A program made the translations under genes and the position numbers. The notes beneath the pieces are model-generated. The model had not been told where the DNA came from and did not search any database. It saw only the letters and a program-made list of their open reading frames with translations. A stretch of 64,000 nt of DNA from UBA830 sp002295635 (lineage in GTDB: Bacteria > Pseudomonadota > Alphaproteobacteria > MPNO01 > UBA830). The first letter of the stretch is position 1. Each line of letters starts with the position of its first letter. The stretch lies in contig DBHK01000008.1 in the NCBI GenBank assembly GCA_002295635.1, forward strand, positions 49,462 to 113,461. The letters run 5' to 3'. Shown piece by piece: positions 28,401 to 36,013 of the stretch.

Positions 28401-29294
28401 ATGCGGGGTGCGGTTTTCGTAGTTCTGGGTACCGCTTTTTTCGTCCTGACTGACATCGCCGTCAAATTCGCAGGGGATCGCATACATCCGGCTCAGATGG
28501 CAATCTTTAGATACGGCATCGGGTTTATTCTGCTGGTGCCGTTGTTCATCCAGACGGGGTCAGAAAAACTAAAATCTAACCGCCTAAAACTACATTTCTC
28601 TCGCGCCATCATCGCATCACTGGGCCAAGCGGGCATTTTTTATGCGGTCATTAATCTGCATCTTGCCGACGCAACCGCGATGACTTTCACTCGGCCACTG
28701 TTTCTTACCTTCCTGGCTATCTTCGTCCTGAAAGAAATCGTCGGACTGCACCGTTGGGGCGCAACTATCGCCGGCTTTGCGGGCGTGATTGTGATGATAC
28801 GGCCCTTTGGCGGCGAGATAGATATAGCTTGGTTCGTGGCACTCTTCACTGCGTTCTTATTTGCATCTGGAATGATCATTATCCGCGTGCTGGCACGCGA
28901 CGATCCACCCGGAACGATCCTATTCTGGTACCATATTTTCGGCACACTGATCTTCGCTGGTCCAGCTGCCTATGTCTGGGTTCACCCGACGCCACTGGAA
29001 TGGTTTTTACTCTGTCTGATCGCCACCTTCACTGCCATTGGCATGAATTTTTTTGTGCGCGGTTTTTCGGTGGGAGAATCCAGCTTGATGGGGACAATGG
29101 AATATATCCGTCTCGTATTCGCCGTTATCGCTGGATACCTATTATTTGCCGAGATGCCCGATTTGTGGACGGGTGTCGGTGCAATAATCATCGTCAGCGC
29201 GACGCTCTATATCACACGGTACGAAGGGGGGAAAAAATCCACGCCAAGGCGCAGCGAGGCCAATAACTCTAGTAAAAAAAATATCCTCGAATAA
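28401..29294 (+). CDS. EamA/DMT transporter, array member 4 (divergent)
   Basis: This EamA transporter has 297 residues from ATG 28401. The usual VIRPGF motif reads GVIVMIRPFGGEID, so this copy has diverged most. Codons just upstream of the ATG (28374-28400) read RWFQELPPN, matching RHWFDSLPGP of member 2. The real protein may therefore start further upstream at a non-standard codon, since no ATG, GTG or TTG is in frame there. The C-terminal tail is basic and polar (GGKKSTPRRSEANNSSKKN). It is the last gene of the plus-strand arm. Confidence 0.86.
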   Translation: MRGAVFVVLGTAFFVLTDIAVKFAGDRIHPAQMAIFRYGIGFILLVPLFIQTGSEKLKSNRLKLHFSRAIIASLGQAGIFYAVINLHLADATAMTFTRPLFLTFLAIFVLKEIVGLHRWGATIAGFAGVIVMIRPFGGEIDIAWFVALFTAFLFASGMIIIRVLARDDPPGTILFWYHIFGTLIFAGPAAYVWVHPTPLEWFLLCLIATFTAIGMNFFVRGFSVGESSLMGTMEYIRLVFAVIAGYLLFAEMPDLWTGVGAIIIVSATLYITRYEGGKKSTPRRSEANNSSKKNILE

Positions 29295-29304
29295 GGACAG
29301 AGCG

Positions 29305-29661
29305 CTAGTTTTGACGCTTCAATTTCGCCTTTTTTATCTTTTCGGCTTTTGACAGTTCAGCGATAGCCTTTCTGCCCGCAATGCGATCAATAAATTTTGC
29401 TAGTTTTATGTCCCTTTCTGAAACCCCGCCGGCATCGTGCGTGGTCAATGTCACAACAACCTGATTATAGACATTAAACCACTCGGGGTGATGGTCCATC
29501 TGCTCGGCCATAATCGCAACACGCGACATGAAACCAAATGTCTCGTTAAAATCCCCGAACCGGAAGGCTTTTGAAATAGCATCGCGTCCTTCGACTTTTT
29601 TCCAGTGCTTAAGAGAGCCTAGCGCCTTCTGCCGGACCTTTCCTCTGAGTTTATCAACCAT
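29305..29661 (-). CDS. phhB: pterin-4a-carbinolamine dehydratase
   Basis: This protein dehydrates 4a-hydroxytetrahydrobiopterin during pterin recycling in aromatic hydroxylation. Its 118 residues start at ATG 29661 behind GGAGG (29670-29675 region); the longer open frame is not supported. The family signature is present: the active-site HHPEW (His-His-Pro-x-Trp) after MAEQMD, then VYNQVVVTLTTHDAGGVSERDIKLAKFID. The C-terminal 20 residues are an unusual Lys-rich tail (KAEKIKKAKLKRQN). It sits between the two arms of the EamA array and overlaps neither. Whether a phenylalanine hydroxylase exists elsewhere is unknown. Confidence 0.9.
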   Translation of the reverse strand: MVDKLRGKVRQKALGSLKHWKKVEGRDAISKAFRFGDFNETFGFMSRVAIMAEQMDHHPEWFNVYNQVVVTLTTHDAGGVSERDIKLAKFIDRIAGRKAIAELSKAEKIKKAKLKRQN

Positions 29662-29791
29662 CAAGTTCTCCTCCCGGGTAATATTTAGCTTGAAGTTTAT
29701 CTGCCATACAATCAAGGGATGGCGAAGGGTATAGTGATACCCACCTGATCCAATCTTTAGTCGTCTCCGCGGCTAGATGATATCAACGTCA

Positions 29792-30658
29792 TCACCGGTG
29801 CTTTCGTTCCCTTATAGCGGTGTAATAAGCGCTAGCCGCGATAATCGCCGCGCCTGGCCAGACCCAGGCCGAGGGCACCTGCGTCAATACGAGGAATGCC
29901 AACCCGGCCGCGAACGGCATCTGAAGATAATGTGCCGGCAGCACAACGCTGGTATCGGCGGCGCGAAAAGCGCGAGCCATGCAGTATTGCGATAACATCG
30001 TCAAAACACCAAGCAGCACAATTAGAGGTACATGGCCCCAGCCCGGCGTCGTCCAGTACCATACTGCCGGCCCGGCAGAGATGGGAACGATCAACGCATA
30101 CATCCAGAAGGCTACTGCATCGGGATGGTCGGTTGCTGTCAGCGCCTTGGTGCCAGCGTTGGCAATTCCGTAGCCAAATGCCGCTAGCAAACCCGCAAAG
30201 CTGGCAAAAGTGATCGTTGCAAAGCCGGGGCGAATAATCAGCAGTGCGCCTGCAATACCTGCCATCAGCGCAATCCACCTATGAATTCCTACACGCTCCT
30301 TCAGAAAAAGGGCCGCAAATAGAACTGTGAATAGCGGCGAGGCTAGTAACAAAGCCGTCACATCGGCAATCGCAGCATACGCGATTCCGTAGACCGTACA
30401 CATCATCGCACCATAAGTTGCAACTGATCGAATGCAGTATACTCTCCAGCGAGTAACTCGGATGGCAGCGGGCCGGATCGCCAAAATCCATGGGCCGAGA
30501 ATAAGGCATGCAATAACCGACCGCAAAAACGTGATCTCGTAAATGCTGATATCATCCGATAGTAACCGCATTGCAACATAGCTAGCCGCATAGCAAGCGG
30601 CGGTTGCGCTCATCCACAGCAAGCCAGTGACGGCAGGTGCAAAAGTCAGTCGGGTCAC
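29792..30658 (-). CDS. EamA/DMT transporter, array member 5
   Basis: This 288-residue EamA transporter starts at GTG 30658, which overlaps the TGA stop of member 6 (GTGA). The frame remains open far upstream, but that part is a shifted reading of member 6 and has no family similarity. Motifs are GALLIIRPGFATIT and a PALYYxx-type second half. The N terminus FAPAVTGLLWMSATAACYAASYVAMRLLSDDISIYEITFLRS fits the array pattern. The substrate is unknown. Confidence 0.87.
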   Translation of the reverse strand: MTRLTFAPAVTGLLWMSATAACYAASYVAMRLLSDDISIYEITFLRSVIACLILGPWILAIRPAAIRVTRWRVYCIRSVATYGAMMCTVYGIAYAAIADVTALLLASPLFTVLFAALFLKERVGIHRWIALMAGIAGALLIIRPGFATITFASFAGLLAAFGYGIANAGTKALTATDHPDAVAFWMYALIVPISAGPAVWYWTTPGWGHVPLIVLLGVLTMLSQYCMARAFRAADTSVVLPAHYLQMPFAAGLAFLVLTQVPSAWVWPGAAIIAASAYYTAIRERKHR

Positions 30659-31563
30659 GGCGAACCAGCCTGTTCTTTCGCGATCCGTCGTTTGCGTGCC
30701 TCGCTCCAAAGAGAATAGTAACTGCCGCCAATTATCAGCCCGGCCCCAGGGATCACCCAGATTTCTGGTATCTGGCCAAAGAGCAGAAATCCAAACATCG
30801 CCGCAAGCGGAAGTTGAAGGTAGAATGTCGGCATTACGACGACCGCCTCGGCCAGTGCCAATGCTCGCGTCATGTAAATTTGCGAATACAGGCTGAGCAA
30901 CCCGAAAGCGCCTATCAGGGCCCAATCGTCGAAGGACGGTGTAGTCCAATGATATATCCCAGGGCCGATAGCTAGCGGGAGGTTTAACGCGAACATGAAG
31001 AAGACCACTACGCTAGGATCGTCCTTATAGGTTAGCACCCGCGTCGCGGCGGTGGCGGCGCCATAGGCAACTGTGGTGTACAGCATACCGATAGTCGCTA
31101 AGCTGATTTCGGCAAAACCTGGGCGGATTACGATGAACGCGCCAGCGAGACCCATCGTCAGCGCGAAGACGCGCGGCAAAGTTAAATGTTCGCGCATCCA
31201 GATGGCGAGAATTATGGCGGTGAATACTGGAATCAGAAATGACAGCACAGTAGCGTCGGCCAATGCCATTTTGGCAAGCGCGTAAAACCAGCACAGATTT
31301 CCTGTGTAGACAAGTACAACCCGGAACCCGTAAAGCCTAGTCTGTGACGTGCGCAGCACACCGACGCCAGACCGGTATAGCCACGGCAATAAAAAAGCCG
31401 TGCCGATGGCCGCCCGCAGCATGACCAACATATAAACGGAAAACGATTCCGAGAGCTCGCGCACTGTAACGAAAGTTAGCGCGTAGGCGACAGCCGAAAT
31501 CGTCATTAATAAGATTGCGCGAGTTTGCTCAGGTAATGCCCAATAGGTGGCGGATATTCTCAT
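30655..31563 (-). CDS. EamA/DMT transporter, array member 6
   Basis: This 302-residue EamA protein is the first gene of the minus-strand arm. Motif GAFIVIRPGFAEIS closes the first half. The N terminus YWALPEQTRAILLMTISAVAYALTFVTVRELSESFSVYMLVMLRA matches the array consensus. The C terminus is RRIAKEQAGSP. It is coupled to member 5 by a 4-base overlap. The 300 bp upstream (31564-31878) contain an Arg-rich 85-codon minus-strand frame that I do not recognise and consider doubtful. Confidence 0.87.
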   Translation of the reverse strand: MRISATYWALPEQTRAILLMTISAVAYALTFVTVRELSESFSVYMLVMLRAAIGTAFLLPWLYRSGVGVLRTSQTRLYGFRVVLVYTGNLCWFYALAKMALADATVLSFLIPVFTAIILAIWMREHLTLPRVFALTMGLAGAFIVIRPGFAEISLATIGMLYTTVAYGAATAATRVLTYKDDPSVVVFFMFALNLPLAIGPGIYHWTTPSFDDWALIGAFGLLSLYSQIYMTRALALAEAVVVMPTFYLQLPLAAMFGFLLFGQIPEIWVIPGAGLIIGGSYYSLWSEARKRRIAKEQAGSP

Positions 31564-31878
31564 CAGATCAGTCCAAGTATGCGACGAGGTAGAGACATAA
31601 GAAGTACATCATCGACCTCAAGCCAACTAAGCCGTCGCCCGTGGATCAAGTCATGCGATCGGACGTTGCCTTTGAATATGCAGACCCGCAATGCATGGTC
31701 GATAATTTGGATCCAGGTATTGCGCGTGCTGCGCACGATCGACCTCACATCAATGGGTCGAGCCCCGAAACGGTTGCAGGTTTGGATATCGCGGTAATGC
31801 GTTTCGAGATAGCAAGTCATTAGGATTTTGGAGGTTTTTTATTCTATTATACGCAGATTTCGGATTTGGAGACCATGC

Positions 31879-32358
31879 GTGTATAGAGTTTTGTTCGTCT
31901 GTACCGGTAACATCTGCCGGTCCCCAACTGCGGAAGGAGTGTTCCGTGACTTAGTCAAAGTGCAGGGGCTCAGCAACCGAGTTACGGCGGATTCTGCGGG
32001 GATTGGTGCCTGGCATATCGGTGATCCACCAGACTCGAGATCTATAGACGAGGCAATGACCCGCGGGGTAGATATCAGCGATCAACGAGCCCGAAAATTG
32101 CTTCTCGACGACTTTGAAGAATTCGACCTTCTTCTCGCAATGGATTACAGCCATCACGATGCAATGTACCAACTTTGCCCGCCGAGATTGCAATCGCGGA
32201 TCCGAATGTTCATGTACTATGCGCAGGAAACAGGGATCAGCGACGTACCCGACCCTTATTACGGATCAGGAAACGGCTTTAGTCGCGTCTACGATATGAT
32301 CGAGGCGGCATCGATCGGCTTGCTAGACGCGATTAAGACAAACCACCTCATCGAATAA
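31879..32358 (+). CDS. low-molecular-weight protein-tyrosine phosphatase
   Basis: This 159-residue LMW-PTP has the P-loop VCTGNICRSPTAEG (C8 to R14, CX5R) at the N terminus. The general-acid Asp is in DVPDPYYG near residue 125. The GTG at 31879 was chosen because it puts the P-loop at residue 8 as in the family and has GGAG seven bases upstream. An upstream ATG at 31828 would add 17 unrelated residues. The substrate is a phosphotyrosine protein or an arsenate-like anion; the phosphatase role is more likely. It is followed by a terminator-like hairpin. Confidence 0.93.
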   Translation: MYRVLFVCTGNICRSPTAEGVFRDLVKVQGLSNRVTADSAGIGAWHIGDPPDSRSIDEAMTRGVDISDQRARKLLLDDFEEFDLLLAMDYSHHDAMYQLCPPRLQSRIRMFMYYAQETGISDVPDPYYGSGNGFSRVYDMIEAASIGLLDAIKTNHLIE

Positions 32359-32373
32359 ACAACCGCAGGTATG

Positions 32374-32410
32374 AACCCCACGATTCAATAATACTATTGA
32401 GGGGTTTTCT
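32374..32410 (+). terminator. hairpin between convergent phosphatase and aminopeptidase genes
   Basis: AACCCC and GGGGTT form the base and TCAATA/TATTGA the top of a stem. TTTTCT follows on the plus strand. It could serve as a bidirectional terminator for the convergent genes ending at 32358 and 32430. Confidence 0.6.
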
Positions 32411-32429
32411 GAAATCCGGTGACGACAAT

Positions 32430-33809
32430 CTAACGGTATCGCTTTTCGATCATCTCGAAGACCGCACGAAGAGACTGTGCATCACCACCGACAGGCCGAC
32501 CGGGGCGCGGTGACGTGTTCCACGCCATAATGTCAAAATGCGCCCAGGGCGTATCTTTGCTGACGAATTCCTGCAGATACAGCGCCGCCGTAATTGCGCC
32601 ACCAAAACCCCCTTCCGATACGTTGTTGATGTCGGCAACCTTGCTGTCGAGCATGCGGCGATAAGGCCGCCACAATGGAAGCCGCCACATTGGGTCGTCT
32701 ACATTCTTGGCAGCGTTTTCGAGATCCGTGGCAAGACTGTCATCGTTGCAGAACATCGCCGCGAGCTCGCTCCCCACCGCTACACGCGCAGCTCCCGTCA
32801 ACGTGGCAAAGTCTATAATCATGTCCGGGTTTTCGGCGTCCGCCACGGCAAGCGCATCGCACATCACGAGCCGTCCCTCGGCATCCGTGTTACCTATCTC
32901 GACCGTGATGCCTTTCCTGGTTTTGATAACGTCGAGTGGACGGATAGAATTGCCGGCCACGTTATTTTCTACAGCCGGAACTAACATTCGAAGCCGTATA
33001 GGTATTTTCAATGCCATAATCAGGCTCGCAAGGCCCAACGCATGGGCACCACCTCCCATATCCTTTTTCATCCTTAGCATGCCAGCGGCGGGCTTTAGAT
33101 CGAGCCCGCCTGTATCGAAGCACACGCCCTTACCGACAATCGATACCTTCGGGGCGTTTTTCGGGCCCCATTTAAGATCGATTAACCTAGGCGGATCGTC
33201 ACTGGCACGTCCAACAGCGTGTATTGTAGGAAAATTCTTTTTCAGTAATGCGTCACCAACAATAACATTGACGTCAGCCTTGAACCGCTTCCCGAGTTTC
33301 CGCGACTCTGCGGCAATTTGCGATGGGCCCATGTCCTCAGCCGGAGTGTTTATCAGATCACGCACTAGGAAAATCGCATCCACCATCGCTTTGACCCTAG
33401 CCTTGTCTGCTCGAGCAGGCCAAACCAAGACCGGTGGCTTCTTTGATTTTATGGATTTGTAGGCATCAAAACTATATCCACCGAGTGCCCAGCCTATCGC
33501 CACCGCGGTCGCCGCGGCAGGTGCCATACGCACGTCTAGCTTATAACTACCGCCGGGAAGGTTCGCCGGTAGAACCGCATAGTCCCACATGCCTTCATAG
33601 TTTTGGACCCCCAGCAGAACGCGAACCAGTGATCCATTCGAGCCGGAAACCAGGCTGATCTGTCCAGGCCTCGCTTTGAAACCCGATGATTTAACCCAAT
33701 TCTTAACCTCAGCAGTCTCCCCCGCCAACCACGCATCAAAGACCTCAGCTTCAACCGGCGTCACAGGAATCGTTTTTGAGTCTGATTTGGTTTTAAAACT
33801 AGCCGTCAC
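32430..33809 (-). CDS. leucyl aminopeptidase family protein (M17)
   Basis: This M17 di-zinc aminopeptidase has 459 residues. Metal and catalytic residues are in VGKGVCFDTGGLDLKP (Lys and Asp), KKDMGGGAHA, and the hallmark NTDAEGRLVMCDAL (Asp, Glu and the catalytic Arg). The N-terminal macro-like domain is short and diverged. The start is GTG 33809 with GGGAG just upstream. The frame is open for 67 more codons, but that part has no family similarity. The family releases N-terminal residues from peptides in the cytosol. Confidence 0.92.
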   Translation of the reverse strand: MTASFKTKSDSKTIPVTPVEAEVFDAWLAGETAEVKNWVKSSGFKARPGQISLVSGSNGSLVRVLLGVQNYEGMWDYAVLPANLPGGSYKLDVRMAPAAATAVAIGWALGGYSFDAYKSIKSKKPPVLVWPARADKARVKAMVDAIFLVRDLINTPAEDMGPSQIAAESRKLGKRFKADVNVIVGDALLKKNFPTIHAVGRASDDPPRLIDLKWGPKNAPKVSIVGKGVCFDTGGLDLKPAAGMLRMKKDMGGGAHALGLASLIMALKIPIRLRMLVPAVENNVAGNSIRPLDVIKTRKGITVEIGNTDAEGRLVMCDALAVADAENPDMIIDFATLTGAARVAVGSELAAMFCNDDSLATDLENAAKNVDDPMWRLPLWRPYRRMLDSKVADINNVSEGGFGGAITAALYLQEFVSKDTPWAHFDIMAWNTSPRPGRPVGGDAQSLRAVFEMIEKRYR

Positions 33810-34179
33810 ATCGCGCTCCCTTATCTCAGAATCAAATATAACGAATGACTGGTGCGGCGCTATAGTTAGCTGCGAATAATAAACGAGCCTTTTAGCGGAA
33901 CACCCTGGGAACAGATTGCGGTGAGAGAAATTTCTACCTTTGTCGTCTGCCGCTGGAATACGGCTAACACCCCGCCCTTTTTTCGATAGCGGGTATATTT
34001 GACCACTCACACAAAACAGAATCTATTGAAAGATGATTGACCTGGCAAAGAAATTAAAAACTGAAGACTTATATTCTAAAAAACCAAATTTTTCAGTGGC
34101 CTTTCAGATATGAGTGGTAATAGTTACTAAAATCCTTTTCAGATATTCCCCAACCCCAGAGTCCATTTAAGAGTCAAGC
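33810..34179. other. intergenic region
   Basis: About 370 bp, AT-rich in the second half, with no supported gene. A 26-codon plus-strand frame starts at the ATG near 34033 (MIDLAKKLKTEDLY). It is too short to judge. Confidence 0.4.
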
Positions 34180-35094
34180 TCACCAAAGGTTACTGAACTG
34201 GGTCGCAACGACACTCTCAAATGTTGGATCGCCATCCATTAAACCCATGTCACGGCAGAACGCGTTCATACCGGTGACGAATTCCGGCGTGATAGCAGCG
34301 TCATAGAATGGCAGATCTCGCTCTACAACTTGGGCGATCAATGCGGTTTCCGCCTCGGGGAAACTTTTCCGCCCAACCTCAGTTGCCAAACTAACATCTT
34401 CCTTCATCGCCTTCTGAACATTGACGATAGCTCGCACTGCGGCGGAAACGGTATCGGGCTCTTCATCTATCATCTTCTGGGTTGTCGCGAAAACCGGCTG
34501 AGTGAAGTTGAATGAAGCTGCAGGGCCTATGCCTCGGCGGGGGTCGAGTACGATGGTCCCGACACCCTTAGTTACGGCAACCTCCGCCCCCATTCCGTTG
34601 GCCCAGAAAGCGTCAATTTTTCCATCTTCTAACGCAGCGGCCGCCGTCACCCCGAAAGAAACCCCGGGCACAACCGTCCCTGGTATGGGGGCGATATTCA
34701 CGTCAACATCGGGATCAATACCTTCTTCCTTCAGCAGTGCACGCAGGCCCAGATCAACCCAGGGTGCAGCACCGATATTTAGACCTTTCAATTTCTGCGT
34801 GTCACCCAGTTCAATATTCAGATTCGCTCGGGCTACTAAAAACCAATACATCCCCTGCGAAAGTGCACAGACTATTTTTGCCCCCTCCCATTCTGGAAAC
34901 CCGGCTAGCGTCGAATGCGCAGAACCTCCGACGAAATCGACCTTGCCATCTCGTAACGCCTTGTTAGCGTCGTCGACTGGAAAGATCAGCTCGTAGGTTA
35001 TATCAAGGCCTTCATTTTCAAAAAAGCCGAGTTCAACTGCTGCCGGCGCCGGAAGGTAAGAGTTTGAGATAAGATCAGGAACGGCGATTTTCAT
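34180..35094 (-). CDS. NMT1/SsuA-like substrate-binding protein without signal peptide
   Basis: This 304-residue protein of the NMT1/THI5/SsuA periplasmic-binding fold begins MKIAVPDLISNSYLPAPAAVELGFFENEGLDITYELI. It then has KVDFVGGSAHSTLAGFPEWEG, the LKGLNIGAAPWVDLGLRALLKEEGIDPD hinge region and the DAFWANGMGAEVAV pocket. There is no N-terminal signal sequence, and the mature-type sequence begins at residue 1. No ABC permease or ATPase gene lies nearby. It may be a cytoplasmic sensor or enzyme, or a protein with an unrecognised start. The ligand is unknown. Confidence 0.82.
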   Translation of the reverse strand: MKIAVPDLISNSYLPAPAAVELGFFENEGLDITYELIFPVDDANKALRDGKVDFVGGSAHSTLAGFPEWEGAKIVCALSQGMYWFLVARANLNIELGDTQKLKGLNIGAAPWVDLGLRALLKEEGIDPDVDVNIAPIPGTVVPGVSFGVTAAAALEDGKIDAFWANGMGAEVAVTKGVGTIVLDPRRGIGPAASFNFTQPVFATTQKMIDEEPDTVSAAVRAIVNVQKAMKEDVSLATEVGRKSFPEAETALIAQVVERDLPFYDAAITPEFVTGMNAFCRDMGLMDGDPTFESVVATQFSNLW

Positions 35095-35242
35095 ATTTCT
35101 ATATCCTTATTCTTTTATGCGTACTTCAGAAAAAGTGCGAGCGTGCGCGGGCTTCCCTGGGTAAATGATCCTCAATTGCGACCGAACGAAGGAACATTTT
35201 AGAACCTATCAACATACTCCAAACAAAATAAAATGATTAGCC

Positions 35243-35860
35243 CTAGCCAAAATCTAAGCCTTTTTGAACACCCGAACGGGAGCCAATTTCATTGTACCAT
35301 CGGTCGATATTGGGACACCCATCCGAGTATTGTGGCACCACAGCCCTTGCGCGATAGACCACAGGGTAAAAGGCGAAATCGGCGATAGAGATCTCATCCG
35401 CCCCGGCATATTTTTGCCCCGCCATCAGCCCATCCCAATATTTCAGGTAGCGATTAAACCGAGCGCCGAAGTCATCCATAGTCGGCTGGTGCGGGTCTTC
35501 CATACGGCCGATAGTCATTATTGCCATCAGGACGCCGGTCATATCCGTCGCGATAGACATAGTATTGCGCCAGAAAAACGTATCCCCCGCCAGATGATCA
35601 GGCATAAACTTGCCGGATTTAGTTGCTAGGTAGGTCAAAATCGTCATTGACTGAGATAGTGTGAGTGGCTTGCCCTCGGGACCGTGCGGGTCGACAATCG
35701 TAGGAATCAGGCCCATCGGATTGATCGACAAGTACGACTCCGATTTATTGGCCCCGCCCGCCAGATCAACTGGATGTAGCGCATAATCCAGTCCCGTTTC
35801 ATCCAGCATGATCTTAGCTCGAAGGCCATTGGATGTTGGCGCCGCGTATAGGTCGATCAT
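35243..35860 (-). CDS. glutathione S-transferase family protein
   Basis: This 205-residue GST resembles the YfcG/Ure2-like branch. The N-terminal thioredoxin fold starts MIDLYAAPTSNGLRAKIMLDETGLDY with Thr/Ser/Asn near the active site (residues 8-11). NPMGLIPTIVDPHGPEGKPLTLSQSMTILTYLA contains the cis-Pro and the SQS glutathione-contact motif. The C-terminal helical domain has ISIADFAFYPVVYR (N-capping box). It is on the same strand as the binding protein 148 bp downstream. The substrate is unknown; it could use glutathione adducts from the nearby catabolic cluster. Confidence 0.88.
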   Translation of the reverse strand: MIDLYAAPTSNGLRAKIMLDETGLDYALHPVDLAGGANKSESYLSINPMGLIPTIVDPHGPEGKPLTLSQSMTILTYLATKSGKFMPDHLAGDTFFWRNTMSIATDMTGVLMAIMTIGRMEDPHQPTMDDFGARFNRYLKYWDGLMAGQKYAGADEISIADFAFYPVVYRARAVVPQYSDGCPNIDRWYNEIGSRSGVQKGLDFG

Positions 35861-36013
35861 ATTTTCATCCCGTTCTATCGCTCTTTATCGAACTAAATAG
35901 CATTTTTGAATTAGGTGGGCGAGTTCTAGGGAAACACCTAAGTAACAATCCATGTTGTCTTTTAGATGGCGGCACACGAGTATCGACCTCGCAGGGAATC
36001 CAAGCCTCATTCC

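Noticed and set aside
30659..30949. 97-residue N-terminal extension of EamA array member 5
   Set aside because: It overlaps member 6 in a shifted frame and lacks family similarity; the GTG at 30658 gives the normal length.
31563..31820. 85-codon Arg-rich minus-strand frame upstream of EamA member 6
   Set aside because: No motif or ribosome-binding site recognised; overlaps the member 6 start; left out as a gene.
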